The notes: a model not told the origin generated them from the letters alone. A DNA stretch of 35,957 nt from Chlorobaculum parvum (GCA_011372505.1 DRSQ01000234.1:1-35957); one strand, 5' to 3'; positions 9,203 through 20,401 are shown, counted from the stretch's first letter. Translations and numbers: made by a program.

Positions 9203-9345
9203 AAGGTTTAAGCTGTAACCGTCGTGAGCGGTTCGAGTGCAAGGCGGTTGGAGCACAGAAACCGGAGTATACTGAAGTACGTGAGGATTTCGAGCGCCAC
9301 CCAACGCAGCAATCGAATTGCGCAACAGATTACAGCTTAAACCTT
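9203..9345. repeat. Inverted-repeat-bounded ~143-bp element (MITE/REP-like) at the rho 3' end
   Basis: Perfect 16-bp inverted repeat aaggtttaagctgtaa (9203-9218) / ttacagcttaaacctt (9330-9345), with imperfectly self-complementary internal sequence. Confidence 0.7.
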
Positions 9346-10648
9346 ATGCGTTCATGTACTTGAAGAACTCTTTGTTGTCCTTGGTCTCGACAATTTTTTC
9401 GCGCATGAACTCCATACACTCGATCGGGTTCTTGTCGGCCAGGTACTTGCGGAGTAGCCAGGTGCGTGAAAGCTCTTGCTGGCTGAAGAGCAGCTCCTCC
9501 TTGCGGGTTCCCGAACGGAGGATGTCGATGGCCGGGAAAACTCTGCGTTCTGACAAACGCCTGTCGAGCAGAAGCTCCATGTTACCAGTCCCTTTGAACT
9601 CCTCAAAAATGACATCGTCCATGCGTGAACCAGTATCGACCAGCGCCGTGGCGATAATGGTAAGGCTTCCTCCCTCCTCGATGTTCCTTGCTGCACCGAA
9701 GAAACGCTTTGGCTTGGTAAGCGCATTTGCATCGATACCACCGGAGAGAATTTTACCGGAGTGTGGAATGATAGTGTTGTGCGCGCGGGCAAGGCGGGTA
9801 ATCGAATCGAGCAGAATCACCACGTCGCGCCCAACCTCAACCATTCGTTTGGCCTTTTCAAGCACCATATCGGCCACCTGAACATGGCGTTCCGGATCCT
9901 CGTCGAAAGTTGAACTGACCACCTCGGCAGGCACACTGCGAGCCATATCGGTCACCTCTTCAGGGCGCTCGTCGATGAGCAGCACAATCAGAAAAACCTC
10001 AGGATGATTCTTGATGATGGCGTTGGCCACCATCTGCAACAAGACAGTCTTACCGGTCTTCGGCTGCGCCACGATCAATCCGCGCTGACCCTTGCCGATC
10101 GGTGTGAAGATGTCCATGATGCGGCCGCAATACTCGTTCTGCCGGGTTTCGAGCTTGAACCGTTCGTTCGGAAACAGCGGCGTCAGGTTCTCGAAGTAAG
10201 GGCGTTCCCTGGTAACCTCAGGGTCCTTGCCATTGATCGTGTTGATCTTGAGCAGCGCAAAAAAGCGTTCGCCCTCCTTCGGCGCTCTGACCTGGCCCGA
10301 TACCGTATCACCGGTGCGCATGTTGAAACGCTTGATCTGGGAAGGAGAAACGTAAATATCGTCGGGAGATGAGAGGTAGTTGTAATTCGAGGAGCGCAGA
10401 AAACCATAGCCTTCAGGAATGACCTGCAAGACACCTGTGTTGACCATCACCTGCCCATTGTCTGAACCGGCGTTCCTTTGAGACTGAGCCTCGATGATCT
10501 TGTAAATCAGCTCCTCTTTGCGAAAACCGGCAGTGGTGACACCGAGATCTTTGGCAATAGCATTCAGTTCGTAAACCTTTTTCTTCTGGAGCGCATTGAT
10601 GTCCAGGCCTTTTGATACCGAATTGTTCGACATTGTTGATGTATTCAA
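9344..10648 (-). CDS. rho: Transcription termination factor Rho
   Basis: 434 aa; [67 protein letters not shown]. Confidence 0.97.
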   Translation of the reverse strand: MNTSTMSNNSVSKGLDINALQKKKVYELNAIAKDLGVTTAGFRKEELIYKIIEAQSQRNAGSDNGQVMVNTGVLQVIPEGYGFLRSSNYNYLSSPDDIYVSPSQIKRFNMRTGDTVSGQVRAPKEGERFFALLKINTINGKDPEVTRERPYFENLTPLFPNERFKLETRQNEYCGRIMDIFTPIGKGQRGLIVAQPKTGKTVLLQMVANAIIKNHPEVFLIVLLIDERPEEVTDMARSVPAEVVSSTFDEDPERHVQVADMVLEKAKRMVEVGRDVVILLDSITRLARAHNTIIPHSGKILSGGIDANALTKPKRFFGAARNIEEGGSLTIIATALVDTGSRMDDVIFEEFKGTGNMELLLDRRLSERRVFPAIDILRSGTRKEELLFSQQELSRTWLLRKYLADKNPIECMEFMREKIVETKDNKEFFKYMNA

Positions 10649-10895
10649 CGCTTAGTGGTTAATGCAGTAAAAGCACTGCTTCATGCGTAATCGCTGTGGA
10701 TAGGTAAAGGACTCGTTGTCGATAGCCGCCTGCTATGGTGAATATCACCTTCAATTTCTGAAGAGATCGACATGGAAACCGGAAAAGAAGCCGTATGAGG
10801 AATGAGGGTCTGTGATGAAACGGGAACTTCGCAGCGTACTGGACAAGTCTCGGAAGCACAACCAATATACGATTTTTTGACAAAACCCATTATGT

Positions 10896-12197
10896 TCATA
10901 TCGAACCGGTTTCATTGGAGCCCAACCAGAAACGCTTCATGCCAGCCACCTCGCCGGCGAGATAAAACGAGCCAGTAACGAAAATCAGGTCGTCAACTCC
11001 CGCGTTACTGAAAAGAAAGTTGAGTCCCTCGCCAGCCGTGTCGCACGATTCGACCCGTGCGACACCTGCCTGTCGGCACACCTCCGCAAGCTCAGCGGCG
11101 GCAACACTCCGAGCGAAAGGCAGCGGCACGGCTACCACCTCATCAGCAATGGCCACGAGTTGTCGTACGATTCCGGCAGCATCCTTATCAGAAGCGACCC
11201 CCAGCAGCACACGCAACGAACGGAACGAGCCACGCACCTCAAGCAACGCTTCGACAGTTCGTGCCATACCGCCGGGATTGTGCGACACATCAAGCATCAC
11301 TGACGGCAAACCCGGCAGGCGTTCGAGCCGTGCCCGGTAACCGGTGCGCCGCAAATCGGCAAGCCCCACCTCGATCTGTGGCCAGCCAATGCCTTCGGAA
11401 CGGGCGGCCATCAACGCAAGCGCAACGTTCGAGGCGTGAAAAGAGCCTGTCAACTGCGCCGTGATGCGATGCGCCATCTCTCCAGCAAGTGTTATCTCTA
11501 AATCGAGCCTGCCAGGCCTAACGGCAACCGTTTCGCACCGCGCCTCCGAGGCTTGATGCAACTCAGTATTCTGCCGAGAGGCCGCCAGCCGGATCGGTTC
11601 GAGTGCCTCCTCGGCGGCTACGGCAGTGAAAACTCGCGAGCCAGGCTTGATGATCGCAGCTTTTTCGCCAGCGATTTCGGCAAGACTCTCGCCAAGCCAC
11701 TCGGTGTGCTCCAGACCAATGCTCGGAATGATAACGATGTCAGACTTGACAACGTTGGTCGCGTCGAGCCGACCGCCCATACCGGTCTCGATCACCGCCG
11801 CATCGACCCCCTCGTCCGCGAAGTACGCGAACGCCATCGCGGTGGTCACCTCGAAAAAGGTCGCGCCCAGCTCGACGACAACCGACTCAAGTTTCGTGCA
11901 ATACTCGGCCACACGCTCTTGCGAAATCGGCTTACCATTGATGCGAATGCGCTCTGTGAAGTCGATCAGATGTGGCGAGGTGAAAAGTCCCGTCTTGCGC
12001 CCCGAGGCCGTGAAGATCGAGGCCATACACGAGGCGACCGTGCCCTTGCCGTTGGTTCCGGCCAGATGCACCACCGTGCCTAGGCGCCGCTCGGGATGGC
12101 CGAGCACATCGAGCAGCGCCTCGATGCGTTCGAGGCCGGGCTTGATGCCAAAACGATGCAGGGGGAAAAGAAAATCGAGCGATTGCCGGTAGTCCAC
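10896..12197 (-). CDS. folC: Bifunctional folylpolyglutamate synthase/dihydrofolate synthase
   Basis: HLAGTNGKGTVASCMASIFTASGRKTGLFTSPHL...MGGRLDATNVV. Start placed at GTG 12197 (MDYRQSLDFLFPLHRFGIKPGLERI); the ORF extension to 12350 overlaps ruvA and lacks family similarity. Confidence 0.92.
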   Translation of the reverse strand: MDYRQSLDFLFPLHRFGIKPGLERIEALLDVLGHPERRLGTVVHLAGTNGKGTVASCMASIFTASGRKTGLFTSPHLIDFTERIRINGKPISQERVAEYCTKLESVVVELGATFFEVTTAMAFAYFADEGVDAAVIETGMGGRLDATNVVKSDIVIIPSIGLEHTEWLGESLAEIAGEKAAIIKPGSRVFTAVAAEEALEPIRLAASRQNTELHQASEARCETVAVRPGRLDLEITLAGEMAHRITAQLTGSFHASNVALALMAARSEGIGWPQIEVGLADLRRTGYRARLERLPGLPSVMLDVSHNPGGMARTVEALLEVRGSFRSLRVLLGVASDKDAAGIVRQLVAIADEVVAVPLPFARSVAAAELAEVCRQAGVARVESCDTAGEGLNFLFSNAGVDDLIFVTGSFYLAGEVAGMKRFWLGSNETGSI

Positions 12198-12204
12198 AGT
12201 GACC

Positions 12205-12819
12205 TCAGGAGTTGTTGTGCATGGCCGCGAGCGCCGTCCGGACAAGCTCCTCGACTGAGAGACCGGGGGCCGCTTCGAGCACTTTCGAGACCACTTTCTG
12301 CGCGGAAGCTTTCGGGAAGCCGAGCGTGGTAAGCGCCGCAACGGCATCATCGATCAATTGTGTCGAAGAGAGCGGTGCACCCGGACCAACCGACTTCCCA
12401 GCCGACGCGGGCTGAATCTTCAGAATCTTGTCGCGGAGTTCGAGAATGATACGCGCGGCGGTTTTACGCCCCACGCCGGTAATGCCGAAGAGGGTTTCCG
12501 GGCGATTCGACACGATCGCCTCCTGAATCTCCCCCACGCTCAGGCCCGACAGCACGGCCATCGCCAGCTTTGGCCCCACGCCGCTGATCGAGACCAGCAG
12601 CCTGAAGAGCTGAAGCTCCTCCTCATCGAGAAAGCCGAAAAATTGCTGGAGATCTTCGCGGACATGGTAGTGCGTGTAGAGCAGCACCGGGCTGCCCGGA
12701 GCCGGAAGGCGGCTACTCGTGCCCGAAGAGATATGCAGCCGGTATCCGATGCCGGACACCTCGACAACCGCCTCCTCGCGGGAGGCCGTCACCAGCTCAC
12801 CTCTTAAAAATGCAAACAT
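12205..12819 (-). CDS. ruvA: Holliday junction branch migration protein RuvA
   Basis: 204 aa; MFAFLRGELV...GIGYRLHIS...ISGVGPKLAMAVLSGL...GVGRKTAARIILELRDK. Confidence 0.95.
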   Translation of the reverse strand: MFAFLRGELVTASREEAVVEVSGIGYRLHISSGTSSRLPAPGSPVLLYTHYHVREDLQQFFGFLDEEELQLFRLLVSISGVGPKLAMAVLSGLSVGEIQEAIVSNRPETLFGITGVGRKTAARIILELRDKILKIQPASAGKSVGPGAPLSSTQLIDDAVAALTTLGFPKASAQKVVSKVLEAAPGLSVEELVRTALAAMHNNS

Positions 12820-12948
12820 GTCGGATTGAATGGACGATACCCGGCCTGCAATCCGCGAGCGTCCTCGAAGACGCCGGGAACGAGCAAACCGGGCATACTG
12901 AAAAAGAAACGTTTACGAACCGCCGATTGACGGCGCGCAACGAAGTGA

Positions 12949-13221
12949 TCAGGCCTGTGTATAGCTGTTGAGCATTTTGGTCAACTGGGCCTTCTTGCGC
13001 GATGCCTTGTTGGCATGGATGTAGCGCTTGACGCCAAGGCGATCCAGCTTCTGCACAGCCGCACGGTATGCCGACTCGACCTCGCTTTTCTCCGCATTGG
13101 TATCGATCAACTTCTGCATGTTCTTCAAAAGGCCCTTGAGTTCTTTCTTGCGGGCACGGTTCCTTTCATTCCTGCGCGCTGACTGTCTGAGTCGTTTCTC
13201 GGCTGATTTGTGTAAAGGCAT
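12949..13221 (-). CDS. rpsT: 30S ribosomal protein S20
   Basis: 90 aa; [33 protein letters not shown]...[18 protein letters not shown]. Confidence 0.95.
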   Translation of the reverse strand: MPLHKSAEKRLRQSARRNERNRARKKELKGLLKNMQKLIDTNAEKSEVESAYRAAVQKLDRLGVKRYIHANKASRKKAQLTKMLNSYTQA

Positions 13222-13433
13222 AACCCTGTGCGTTAATAGCTTGTAAAGTCTGTTGAAATCTCCTGCGCATTCCGCGCAATAAAAAGGCTTGTAATATACG
13301 ACAAGGGGGCAATAAATAAAAAAACATTAGCAGAAAATCTTGCTTGTCCCGGCCACTCCGCGCCCCGGCTTCGGGGGATTTTACTATATTCCCGCATCGC
13401 AATTGCATTTGAAACACTCCAATCCCCGCTCCC

Positions 13434-14843
13434 ATGAGCCTGATGATCAGCGTCTCCGGCATCCGTGGCGTTGTCGGCGCAAGCCTCACTCCGGAAACTC
13501 TCACCGACTTCACGATGGCCTTCGCCACTTGGATCCACCGCCGCAAACAGGAACGGAATCCGGGCGCAAAGCCGAAAATCGTCATCGGCAGAGACAGCCG
13601 TCCGACGGGCGAAGTGATCACGCAGCTCGTTTCGAGCACGCTCAATCTCTGCGGTTGCGACGTGATCGACGTCGGTATGACCACCACCCCGACGGTCGAG
13701 CTTGCCACGGCGGGCGAAGAGACCGACGGTGGCCTGATCGTCACAGCCTCGCATAATCCGGTCGAGTGGAACGCGCTGAAGATGCTCGACGAAAAGGGCG
13801 AGTTCCTGACCGCCAGTGACGTCGAGGAGCTGCTCGTCATTCTGAATGAAAAAAACAAAGAATCCGCCCGCTGGGACGGTCTCGGTTCCATGACGGCGAA
13901 CGGCTCGTGGGATAAAAAGCATATCGACCAGATTCTGAAGCTCGACTGCATTGACCGGGACCTGATTTCGGGCATGAAGTTCCGGGTGCTGGTGGATGCG
14001 GTCGAGGGCGCAGGCTCGTTCATCGTGCCGGAACTGTGCCGACAGCTCGGCATCGTGGAGGTCAAGACGCTCGCCTGCATCGGCACCGGCATCTTCCCGC
14101 GAAATCCCGAACCGGTCGAGGAGAACCTTCGCGAAACGATGGACATCCTCTCGAAAGAGAGCTGCGACCTTGGCATTATCGTCGATCCCGACGCTGACCG
14201 CCTCGCGCTGATCTGTGAAGACGGCACGCTCTTCGGCGAGGAGTACACGCTGGTGGCGTGCGCGGATTTCTACCTCAAGCACCACAAAGGGCCGGTGGTC
14301 AACAACCTTTCGAGCAGCCGCGCCCTGCAGGACATCGCCAAAAAGCACGGGGTCGAGTGCTTCAGCGCGAAGGTCGGCGAGGCCAACGTGACCGAGGTGA
14401 TGAAGGGATGTAACGCAGTGATCGGCGGCGAGGGCAACGGCGGGGTGATACTGCCGGAGCTGCACTACGGACGCGACGCGCTCGCAGGCATCGCACTCTT
14501 CATCCAGGCCTTCGCCGAGTGGAAAACAGAGACCGGGGGTACGCTGTCGGAGTTTCGGAAAACCTTCCCGGACTACTTCATGTCGAAGCAGAAAGTCAAG
14601 CTCGACGGCATGACCAAAGCGTCGCTTGCCATGCTGTTCGACACCATCGCGGCGCGCCATCCGAAGGCATCGATCAACCGGCTCGACGGCATCAAGCTCG
14701 ACTTCCCCGAAGGGTGGGCGCACCTGCGCCCCTCCAACACCGAGCCGATCGTGCGCATCTACACCGAAGCGGCGACCAAAGCCGAAGCCGACGCACTGGC
14801 CGCGAAGTTCATGGATGAAATCAACCAATTGGCGACGGTCTGA
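13434..14843 (+). CDS. glmM: Phosphoglucosamine mutase / alpha-D-phosphohexomutase family
   Basis: 469 aa; [82 protein letters not shown]. Exact substrate (GlcN-P vs Man-P/Glc-P) uncertain. Confidence 0.85.
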   Translation: MSLMISVSGIRGVVGASLTPETLTDFTMAFATWIHRRKQERNPGAKPKIVIGRDSRPTGEVITQLVSSTLNLCGCDVIDVGMTTTPTVELATAGEETDGGLIVTASHNPVEWNALKMLDEKGEFLTASDVEELLVILNEKNKESARWDGLGSMTANGSWDKKHIDQILKLDCIDRDLISGMKFRVLVDAVEGAGSFIVPELCRQLGIVEVKTLACIGTGIFPRNPEPVEENLRETMDILSKESCDLGIIVDPDADRLALICEDGTLFGEEYTLVACADFYLKHHKGPVVNNLSSSRALQDIAKKHGVECFSAKVGEANVTEVMKGCNAVIGGEGNGGVILPELHYGRDALAGIALFIQAFAEWKTETGGTLSEFRKTFPDYFMSKQKVKLDGMTKASLAMLFDTIAARHPKASINRLDGIKLDFPEGWAHLRPSNTEPIVRIYTEAATKAEADALAAKFMDEINQLATV

Positions 14844-14848
14844 ACGAT

Positions 14849-16678
14849 ATGCGCGGCACGGCAAACACAGCATCGGGATTCCGCACGCAGCAGGACGACA
14901 CTCTCGACAACAAAAAAAAGGGTGCGTTCGACGGCTACATCATCAAGCGGATGCTCGGCTACATCAAGCCCTTCAAGGGGTTGGTGGCCACAGCGGTGCT
15001 GCTGACCGCAGGCGGGGCGATCCTGACCCCATTGCGCCCGTGGCTGACCCGAATCGCCATCGACGACCACATCACCAAGGGTGACCTGCACGGCCTCGGC
15101 GTCATCAGCCTGATCCTGCTCGGAGTGATCGTGCTCGACGGCTTCAAGCAGTACGCAGCCACCTGGTTCACCCAGCTTCTCGGCCAGAAGGCGGTCTATG
15201 CGATCCGGCTCGACATCTTCCGTCACCTCCAGCGATTACCGATCCGCTACTTCGACCGCAACCCGGTCGGTCGCATCATCACCCGCACGACCAACGACGT
15301 CGAGTCGCTCAACGAGATGCTCTCCAGCGGCCTGATCACCATCATCGGCGACATTCTCCAACTGCTCTTCATCGTAGCGATGATGTTCCTCAGCGACTGG
15401 CGACTGACGCTCATCGTGCTGAGCATTCTGCCGATCATGATCTATTCGACCATGGCGTTCAAGAGCCGCGTACGCCAGGCGTTCCTCGACGTCCGGACGC
15501 ATCTGGCGAGGCTCAACTCCTTTTTCCAGGAGCACATCACCGGCATGAAGGTGGTGCAGCTTTTCGCGCGCGAGGAGGCCGAATTCTCGAAACACTCCGC
15601 TATCAACGCCGACCACCGCGACGCCAACATCCGCAGCGTGCACTACTTCTCGATCTACTTCCCGCTGATCGAGTTCCTCAGCTCGCTGGCAGCAGGTCTC
15701 GTGGTCTGGTTCAGCGCCTCGTGGGTGCTGAAAGGGAGTCTTTCGGTGGGTGTGGTGGTCTCGTTCGTGCAGTTCATCTGGCTCTTCTTCCGCCCGTTGC
15801 AGCACCTGTCGGATCGCTTCAACGTCATGCAGACCGCCATCGCCAGCTCCGAGCGTATCATCAAACTGCTCGAAGAGCCGCAGGAACCGGAACCGAAGGA
15901 AGAAATTCAGCACATCACCGAGTTCAGGGATCGCATCGTTTTCGACAAGGTGTGGTTCGCCTACAACGAAAATCACTGGGTGCTGCGCGACATTTCGCTT
16001 GAAATCAAGGCGGGCGAAACCGTGGCCATCGTCGGTGCGACCGGCAGCGGCAAGACCACGCTCACCAACATTCTTTCGAGATTCTACCCCTACGAAAAGG
16101 GTTCCGTGACGATTGACGGCATCGAGCTGAACCGGATTCCCGGCCATCAGTTGCGCAAGCTCGTCGGCGTGGTGATGCAGGACGTGGTGCTCTTCGCGGG
16201 CACGATTCGCGAGAACCTCAGCTTCGGCGACCCCTCGATTTCGGACGAAAAGATTCGCGAGGCGTCGAAAATCGTGGGCGCGAACCGCTTCATCGAAAAG
16301 CTGCCCGGCAGGTATGAGTACCGCATTCGCGAGAACGGCTCGGGACTGTCGGCGGGCCAGAAGCAGCTCCTCGCCTTCGTGCGAGCGCTGCTCTACAACC
16401 CGGATATTCTCGTGCTCGACGAAGCGACCAGCTCGGTCGATACCGAAACAGAAACGCTCATCGAACAGGCCACCGACCGGCTCATGCAGCACCGGACCTC
16501 GATCATCATCGCCCACCGGCTCTCCACCATCCAGCACGCCGAACGCATCGTGGTGCTGCACAAAGGCACCATCCGCGAAACCGGCACCCACCAAGAGCTG
16601 CTCGCAGAGCGCGGGTTGTACTACAAGCTCTACCTCTTGCAGCACCCCGAACGCGGGAGAATGGAGGGAGCAGCGTGA
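14849..16678 (+). CDS. ABC transporter, fused permease/ATPase (MsbA-like exporter)
   Basis: 609 aa; TM domain, Walker A VGATGSGKTTL, signature LSAGQKQLLAFVRALL, Walker B ILVLDEATSSVD. Confidence 0.93.
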   Translation: MRGTANTASGFRTQQDDTLDNKKKGAFDGYIIKRMLGYIKPFKGLVATAVLLTAGGAILTPLRPWLTRIAIDDHITKGDLHGLGVISLILLGVIVLDGFKQYAATWFTQLLGQKAVYAIRLDIFRHLQRLPIRYFDRNPVGRIITRTTNDVESLNEMLSSGLITIIGDILQLLFIVAMMFLSDWRLTLIVLSILPIMIYSTMAFKSRVRQAFLDVRTHLARLNSFFQEHITGMKVVQLFAREEAEFSKHSAINADHRDANIRSVHYFSIYFPLIEFLSSLAAGLVVWFSASWVLKGSLSVGVVVSFVQFIWLFFRPLQHLSDRFNVMQTAIASSERIIKLLEEPQEPEPKEEIQHITEFRDRIVFDKVWFAYNENHWVLRDISLEIKAGETVAIVGATGSGKTTLTNILSRFYPYEKGSVTIDGIELNRIPGHQLRKLVGVVMQDVVLFAGTIRENLSFGDPSISDEKIREASKIVGANRFIEKLPGRYEYRIRENGSGLSAGQKQLLAFVRALLYNPDILVLDEATSSVDTETETLIEQATDRLMQHRTSIIIAHRLSTIQHAERIVVLHKGTIRETGTHQELLAERGLYYKLYLLQHPERGRMEGAA

Positions 16679-16682
16679 GGAG

Positions 16683-16717
16683 TTGATAATTGATAGTTGA
16701 CAGTTGATAGTTTGAAG
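16683..16717 (+). repeat. Heptanucleotide tandem repeat TTGAYAR x4
   Basis: ttgataa ttgatag ttgacag ttgatag tttgaag immediately after the ABC transporter stop codon. Confidence 0.75.
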
Positions 16718-16743
16718 TGCGAAGGGCCTTCTTCACCTCTTCC

Positions 16744-16770
16744 TCCCACAAGTCCCACTCGTCCCACAAA
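16744..16770 (+). repeat. 9-bp tandem repeat TCCCACNNR x3
   Basis: tcccacaag tcccactcg tcccacaaa. Confidence 0.65.
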
Positions 16771-16817
16771 ACCCAACCACCGCAGCAAGGCAAAACCCAC
16801 ACACCAACCCCTAAGCC

Positions 16818-18104
16818 TCAAAGATTACTCTCCCGCAGCACCTTGACCGGTTCAAGCTTGGCAGCTTTGATCGAGGGCAATGCGGCGGCGATGGTGCTGA
16901 TGAGCACCGTCACCACGATCACGAAGAAAAAGTACCACGGGTTCCACGACATGCTGAAGCCGCTTTTGGTGAGTGGCCCCTGCGAGCTTTGAATCTCCAG
17001 GCTGGCCAGGAAACCGATGGAGCCGGTAGCCAGCACGCCCCCGGCGAGCGCCCCGCCGAGGCCGACGAGGAACCCCTCGAAGACGAACAGCCCTATCATC
17101 TGAAGCGACGAGAAGCCGAACGATTTCATGATGGCGATGTCACGGCTCTTCTCGAAGACGGTGGTCACGAGAATGTTGGCCACGCCGAAACCCGACACCA
17201 CGCCCACGAACCCTACCAGCGAGAGCACGATAACGCCGATCCGCCGGAAGAGCGCGAGGATGCTCGCGTTCTCCTCCTGCCAGGTCAGGCAGCGGTAGCC
17301 GGTGATGCGCTCCAGATCGTTGGCCACAGGCGCGTTGGCGAAGGGGTCACGCACCTTGAAGGAGATGCCGGTAACCTTGTTCGGCGGCAAGCCCTCGACA
17401 ATCTGACCGAGTTTGAGCGAAGAGAGAATCGTGTTGTCGGCAGCGTTCACGCCGGTAAAAAAGATTCCGGTCACCTTGCACTGGCGGCTTGTACCGTCAG
17501 GCGAAATGATGGTGAGCTGATCGTCGAGCTCGACGCCGAGATCGCTGGCTACCGTGCTACCGACCAGCAAGGCGTCGGGCGTCTTTCGGAACTGCACCAG
17601 GTCTCCAGAGGTAAGGCTTCGCCCGATGTGGCTGATGCGATCTTCGCGGTCGATGATCACCCCCTTGAGCAGCACCGGCTGGTTGCGGTTGCCCTTGACT
17701 GCCATGATTTGCGACTCGACGAACGGCGAGGCCGCCACGATCTTGCCGGAGAAGGCCGGCGAGACGGCGATGTCGAGAATCCGGCCATAGTTGCGCACCT
17801 CTTCAGGTTCGTCGCGACCGATGTTATCTTCAACGAACGCCACCTCCGGCGAACCACTGTTTTCGATGAGGTTGGTGGGAATGGGGTCGATCTTCTCGCC
17901 CTTGAGGCTGATGTGCGGGGCAACATCGATGATGGTCTCGGTGAACGAATCGAGAAGCCCTCGGGTGAGTGAGATGGTGGTAATCAGCACGGTGGTGCTG
18001 ACCGACACGGCGAGCATGGTGGTCAGGGTCTGGCGTTTGCGCCCGAGGATGTGCCGGATGGCGATATCGAACAGCGTTTTGAACATGGCGCTCGCGCCGG
18101 ACAA
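16818..18104 (-). CDS. ABC transporter permease (FtsX/MacB/LolC-like)
   Basis: N-terminal TM helix ([33 protein letters not shown]), periplasmic domain and three C-terminal TM helices ([27 protein letters not shown]...[15 protein letters not shown]). Start may be the later Met ([11 protein letters not shown]). Confidence 0.85.
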   Translation of the reverse strand: MSGASAMFKTLFDIAIRHILGRKRQTLTTMLAVSVSTTVLITTISLTRGLLDSFTETIIDVAPHISLKGEKIDPIPTNLIENSGSPEVAFVEDNIGRDEPEEVRNYGRILDIAVSPAFSGKIVAASPFVESQIMAVKGNRNQPVLLKGVIIDREDRISHIGRSLTSGDLVQFRKTPDALLVGSTVASDLGVELDDQLTIISPDGTSRQCKVTGIFFTGVNAADNTILSSLKLGQIVEGLPPNKVTGISFKVRDPFANAPVANDLERITGYRCLTWQEENASILALFRRIGVIVLSLVGFVGVVSGFGVANILVTTVFEKSRDIAIMKSFGFSSLQMIGLFVFEGFLVGLGGALAGGVLATGSIGFLASLEIQSSQGPLTKSGFSMSWNPWYFFFVIVVTVLISTIAAALPSIKAAKLEPVKVLRESNL

Positions 18105-18258
18105 GCCTGAAAAAAGTTATGGGATATTTGCCATAAGTTATACTTTACAGATCATCTCTGAAAAGGAGCTGCTCAAAAGTGTCATGATCCCGGCTTGTCG
18201 GGACAACAGGGTTAGCAGCGCTCTGAAAATCGTTCAAACCGGAAACGGCCGTCCGTCA

Positions 18259-19332
18259 ATGCAGGAAGTCAGCGCAACCATAACCGCCGAACGCAAGCAC
18301 AGCCACGTCGATATCTGCCTCCACAGGCCGGTCTGTTTCGACGGGCAAAGTACCGGTCTGGATTCCTGGCGATTTGAACACAACGCCGCGCCGGAGATCG
18401 ATTTTGCGGAGATCGACCTGACCGCCGAATTCCTCGGCCACGCTATCGGTATGCCGCTCATGATCTCCTCGATGACCGGCGGTTACGGTGACGCGCTTGC
18501 GCTGAACCGCACCCTGGCCGAGACAGCGGAACACTTCAGCATTCCGCTCGGCGTGGGTAGTATGCGCCAGGCACTCGAAGGCAACTCACACCGCGAAAGC
18601 TTCTCTATCGTCCGCTCGTCGGCCCCATCGGTACCGATTTTCGCCAACATCGGCGCTCCTGAAGTGGCCGCCGGCCTGAGCCGGGAACAACTGTCAACGC
18701 TCGTAGAGCTGATCGAAGCTGACGGACTGATCGTGCATCTCAATCCGGCGCAGGAACTGTTCCAGCCGGAAGGCAGCACCAACTTCAGAGGTTTTCTCGA
18801 CCGCCTGCACGACATCACCGCAACCATCAACGTTCCGGTGATCGCCAAGGAGGTGGGCTGCGGCATCTCGGCACCGCTGGCCAGGAAACTCGCCGATGCA
18901 GGCGTCAAGGCTATCGACGTGGCTGGCGCAGGCGGCATCAGCTGGCAGAAGGTCGAAGAGTGCCGCTACCTCGACCGCTTTGGCCACGAAAAGCGCTTCA
19001 GCCCTTCGGCGCTCGACGAGCTGCTCAACTGGGGCATCCCCACCGCGGAGTGCCTGACCGGCATAGCCGCGCTCAAGGAACAAAATCATGAGTACCAGCC
19101 GCTCGGCATCATCGCATCCGGAGGCATCCGCAACGGACTCGATGTCGCCAAATCGATCGCACTCGGCGCAGACATCGCGGCCTCGGCGCAGCATCTGCTC
19201 AAAGCCCTGCACGCCGGAACGCTCAAAGAGACAATCCGCACCTGGGCAAACGATCTCCGGGCAGCCATGTTCCTAACCGGCTCGGCTTCGACAGCACAAC
19301 TTAAACACGCACCAATCCACCGTAAACCCTGA
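18259..19332 (+). CDS. fni: Type 2 isopentenyl-diphosphate delta-isomerase
   Basis: [79 protein letters not shown] start trimmed from 17791 to ATG 18259. Confidence 0.93.
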   Translation: MQEVSATITAERKHSHVDICLHRPVCFDGQSTGLDSWRFEHNAAPEIDFAEIDLTAEFLGHAIGMPLMISSMTGGYGDALALNRTLAETAEHFSIPLGVGSMRQALEGNSHRESFSIVRSSAPSVPIFANIGAPEVAAGLSREQLSTLVELIEADGLIVHLNPAQELFQPEGSTNFRGFLDRLHDITATINVPVIAKEVGCGISAPLARKLADAGVKAIDVAGAGGISWQKVEECRYLDRFGHEKRFSPSALDELLNWGIPTAECLTGIAALKEQNHEYQPLGIIASGGIRNGLDVAKSIALGADIAASAQHLLKALHAGTLKETIRTWANDLRAAMFLTGSASTAQLKHAPIHRKP

Positions 19333-19343
19333 CGACAGCAGTC

Positions 19344-20342
19344 ATGTCATCACCGAATACCCAAGCACAGGTTGAATCCCGATACCAGCAGTACCACACA
19401 AAAATCAACGAGGCCCTTGCTGCATGCTTCCCGAAAGAGAGTCCGGAAACCCTCTACGCCCCGGCACGGTACATCCTTGAAGGAAAAGGCAAGCGAATCC
19501 GGCCATTCCTGACCCTCTTGGCGTCTGAAGCGGTCAGCGGCTCATCGGAGAACGCCCTTGGCGTGGCCCTCGGCATCGAGGTGCTGCACAACTTCACCCT
19601 GATGCACGACGACATCATGGATGCTGCCGACCTTCGTCACGGCCGTCCGACCGTGCACAAGCAGTGGGATGTCAACGCGGCCATACTCTCTGGCGACATG
19701 ATGATCGCCTACGCCTACGAGCTGGCGCTCAAGGCGATCAGTTCGCGCCACGCCGAGATGATTCACATCTTCAACGAAGCCAACATCACCATCTGTGAAG
19801 GGCAGGCGCTCGACATGGAGCTGGAACAGCGCAAGGATGTCACCATCGCCGACTATCTCGACATGATCTCTAAAAAGACCGGACGTCTGATCTCGGCAGC
19901 GCTTGAAGCGGGTGGTGTGGCCGGCAACGGCACGCCTGAACAGATCGCTGCGCTGGTCACCTTCGGCGAAAAGATCGGACGCGCCTTCCAGATTCAAGAC
20001 GACTACCTCGACATCATGGCTGGCGATGGCAAGTCTGGCAAGGTGTCGGGCGGCGACGTCATCAACGGCAAGAAGACCTGGCTGCTGCTCCGTTCGCTCG
20101 AACTGGCCGAGGGTGCTGACCGCAAGCTGTTACAGTCGATTTTCGACAACAACGGCACCTCGCCTGAGAACGTCCCGGCAGTCAAGGCGATTTTCGAAAA
20201 GTGCGGCGTCCTTGACGAAACCAGGGCAAAGCTCAACGAGGACACCGAAGCCGCGCTCGACGCGCTCGAAAGTCTGCCCTTCGAGGAGGGGCGGGGTTAC
20301 CTGAGAGGCTTCGCCAATATCCTCATGAAGCGCGATTTCTGA
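19344..20342 (+). CDS. Polyprenyl synthetase family protein (trans-prenyl diphosphate synthase)
   Basis: 332 aa; GKGKRIRPFLTLLASEA, HNFTLMHDDIMDAADLRHGRPTVH (DDxxD), FQIQDDYLDIMAGDGKSGK. Confidence 0.92.
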   Translation: MSSPNTQAQVESRYQQYHTKINEALAACFPKESPETLYAPARYILEGKGKRIRPFLTLLASEAVSGSSENALGVALGIEVLHNFTLMHDDIMDAADLRHGRPTVHKQWDVNAAILSGDMMIAYAYELALKAISSRHAEMIHIFNEANITICEGQALDMELEQRKDVTIADYLDMISKKTGRLISAALEAGGVAGNGTPEQIAALVTFGEKIGRAFQIQDDYLDIMAGDGKSGKVSGGDVINGKKTWLLLRSLELAEGADRKLLQSIFDNNGTSPENVPAVKAIFEKCGVLDETRAKLNEDTEAALDALESLPFEEGRGYLRGFANILMKRDF

Positions 20343-20401
20343 GAACTTTCCGGGGGGTTACCCCTCCCCCCGACACCTCTTCAATTCCCCTGCCCCCGAC
20401 C

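Noticed and set aside
10659-10899. Overlapping 72-74 aa ORFs in the rho-folC gap
   Set aside because: No ribosome-binding context or recognisable domain; more likely non-coding leader.
12198-12350. N-terminal extension of the folC ORF (MMPLRRLPRSASRK...)
   Set aside because: Overlaps ruvA in another frame and lacks FolC similarity; GTG at 12197 fits the family N-terminus.
13233-16645. Very long antisense ORFs (546 aa at 13233..14873 and 469 aa at 15236..16645)
   Set aside because: They lie opposite clear glmM and ABC transporter genes and have compositionally odd (Arg/His/Val/Asp-rich) sequences expected of antisense frames in GC-rich codons.
17791-18258. N-terminal extension of the fni ORF
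   Set aside because: Antisense to the ABC permease and not fni-like; ATG 18259 fits.
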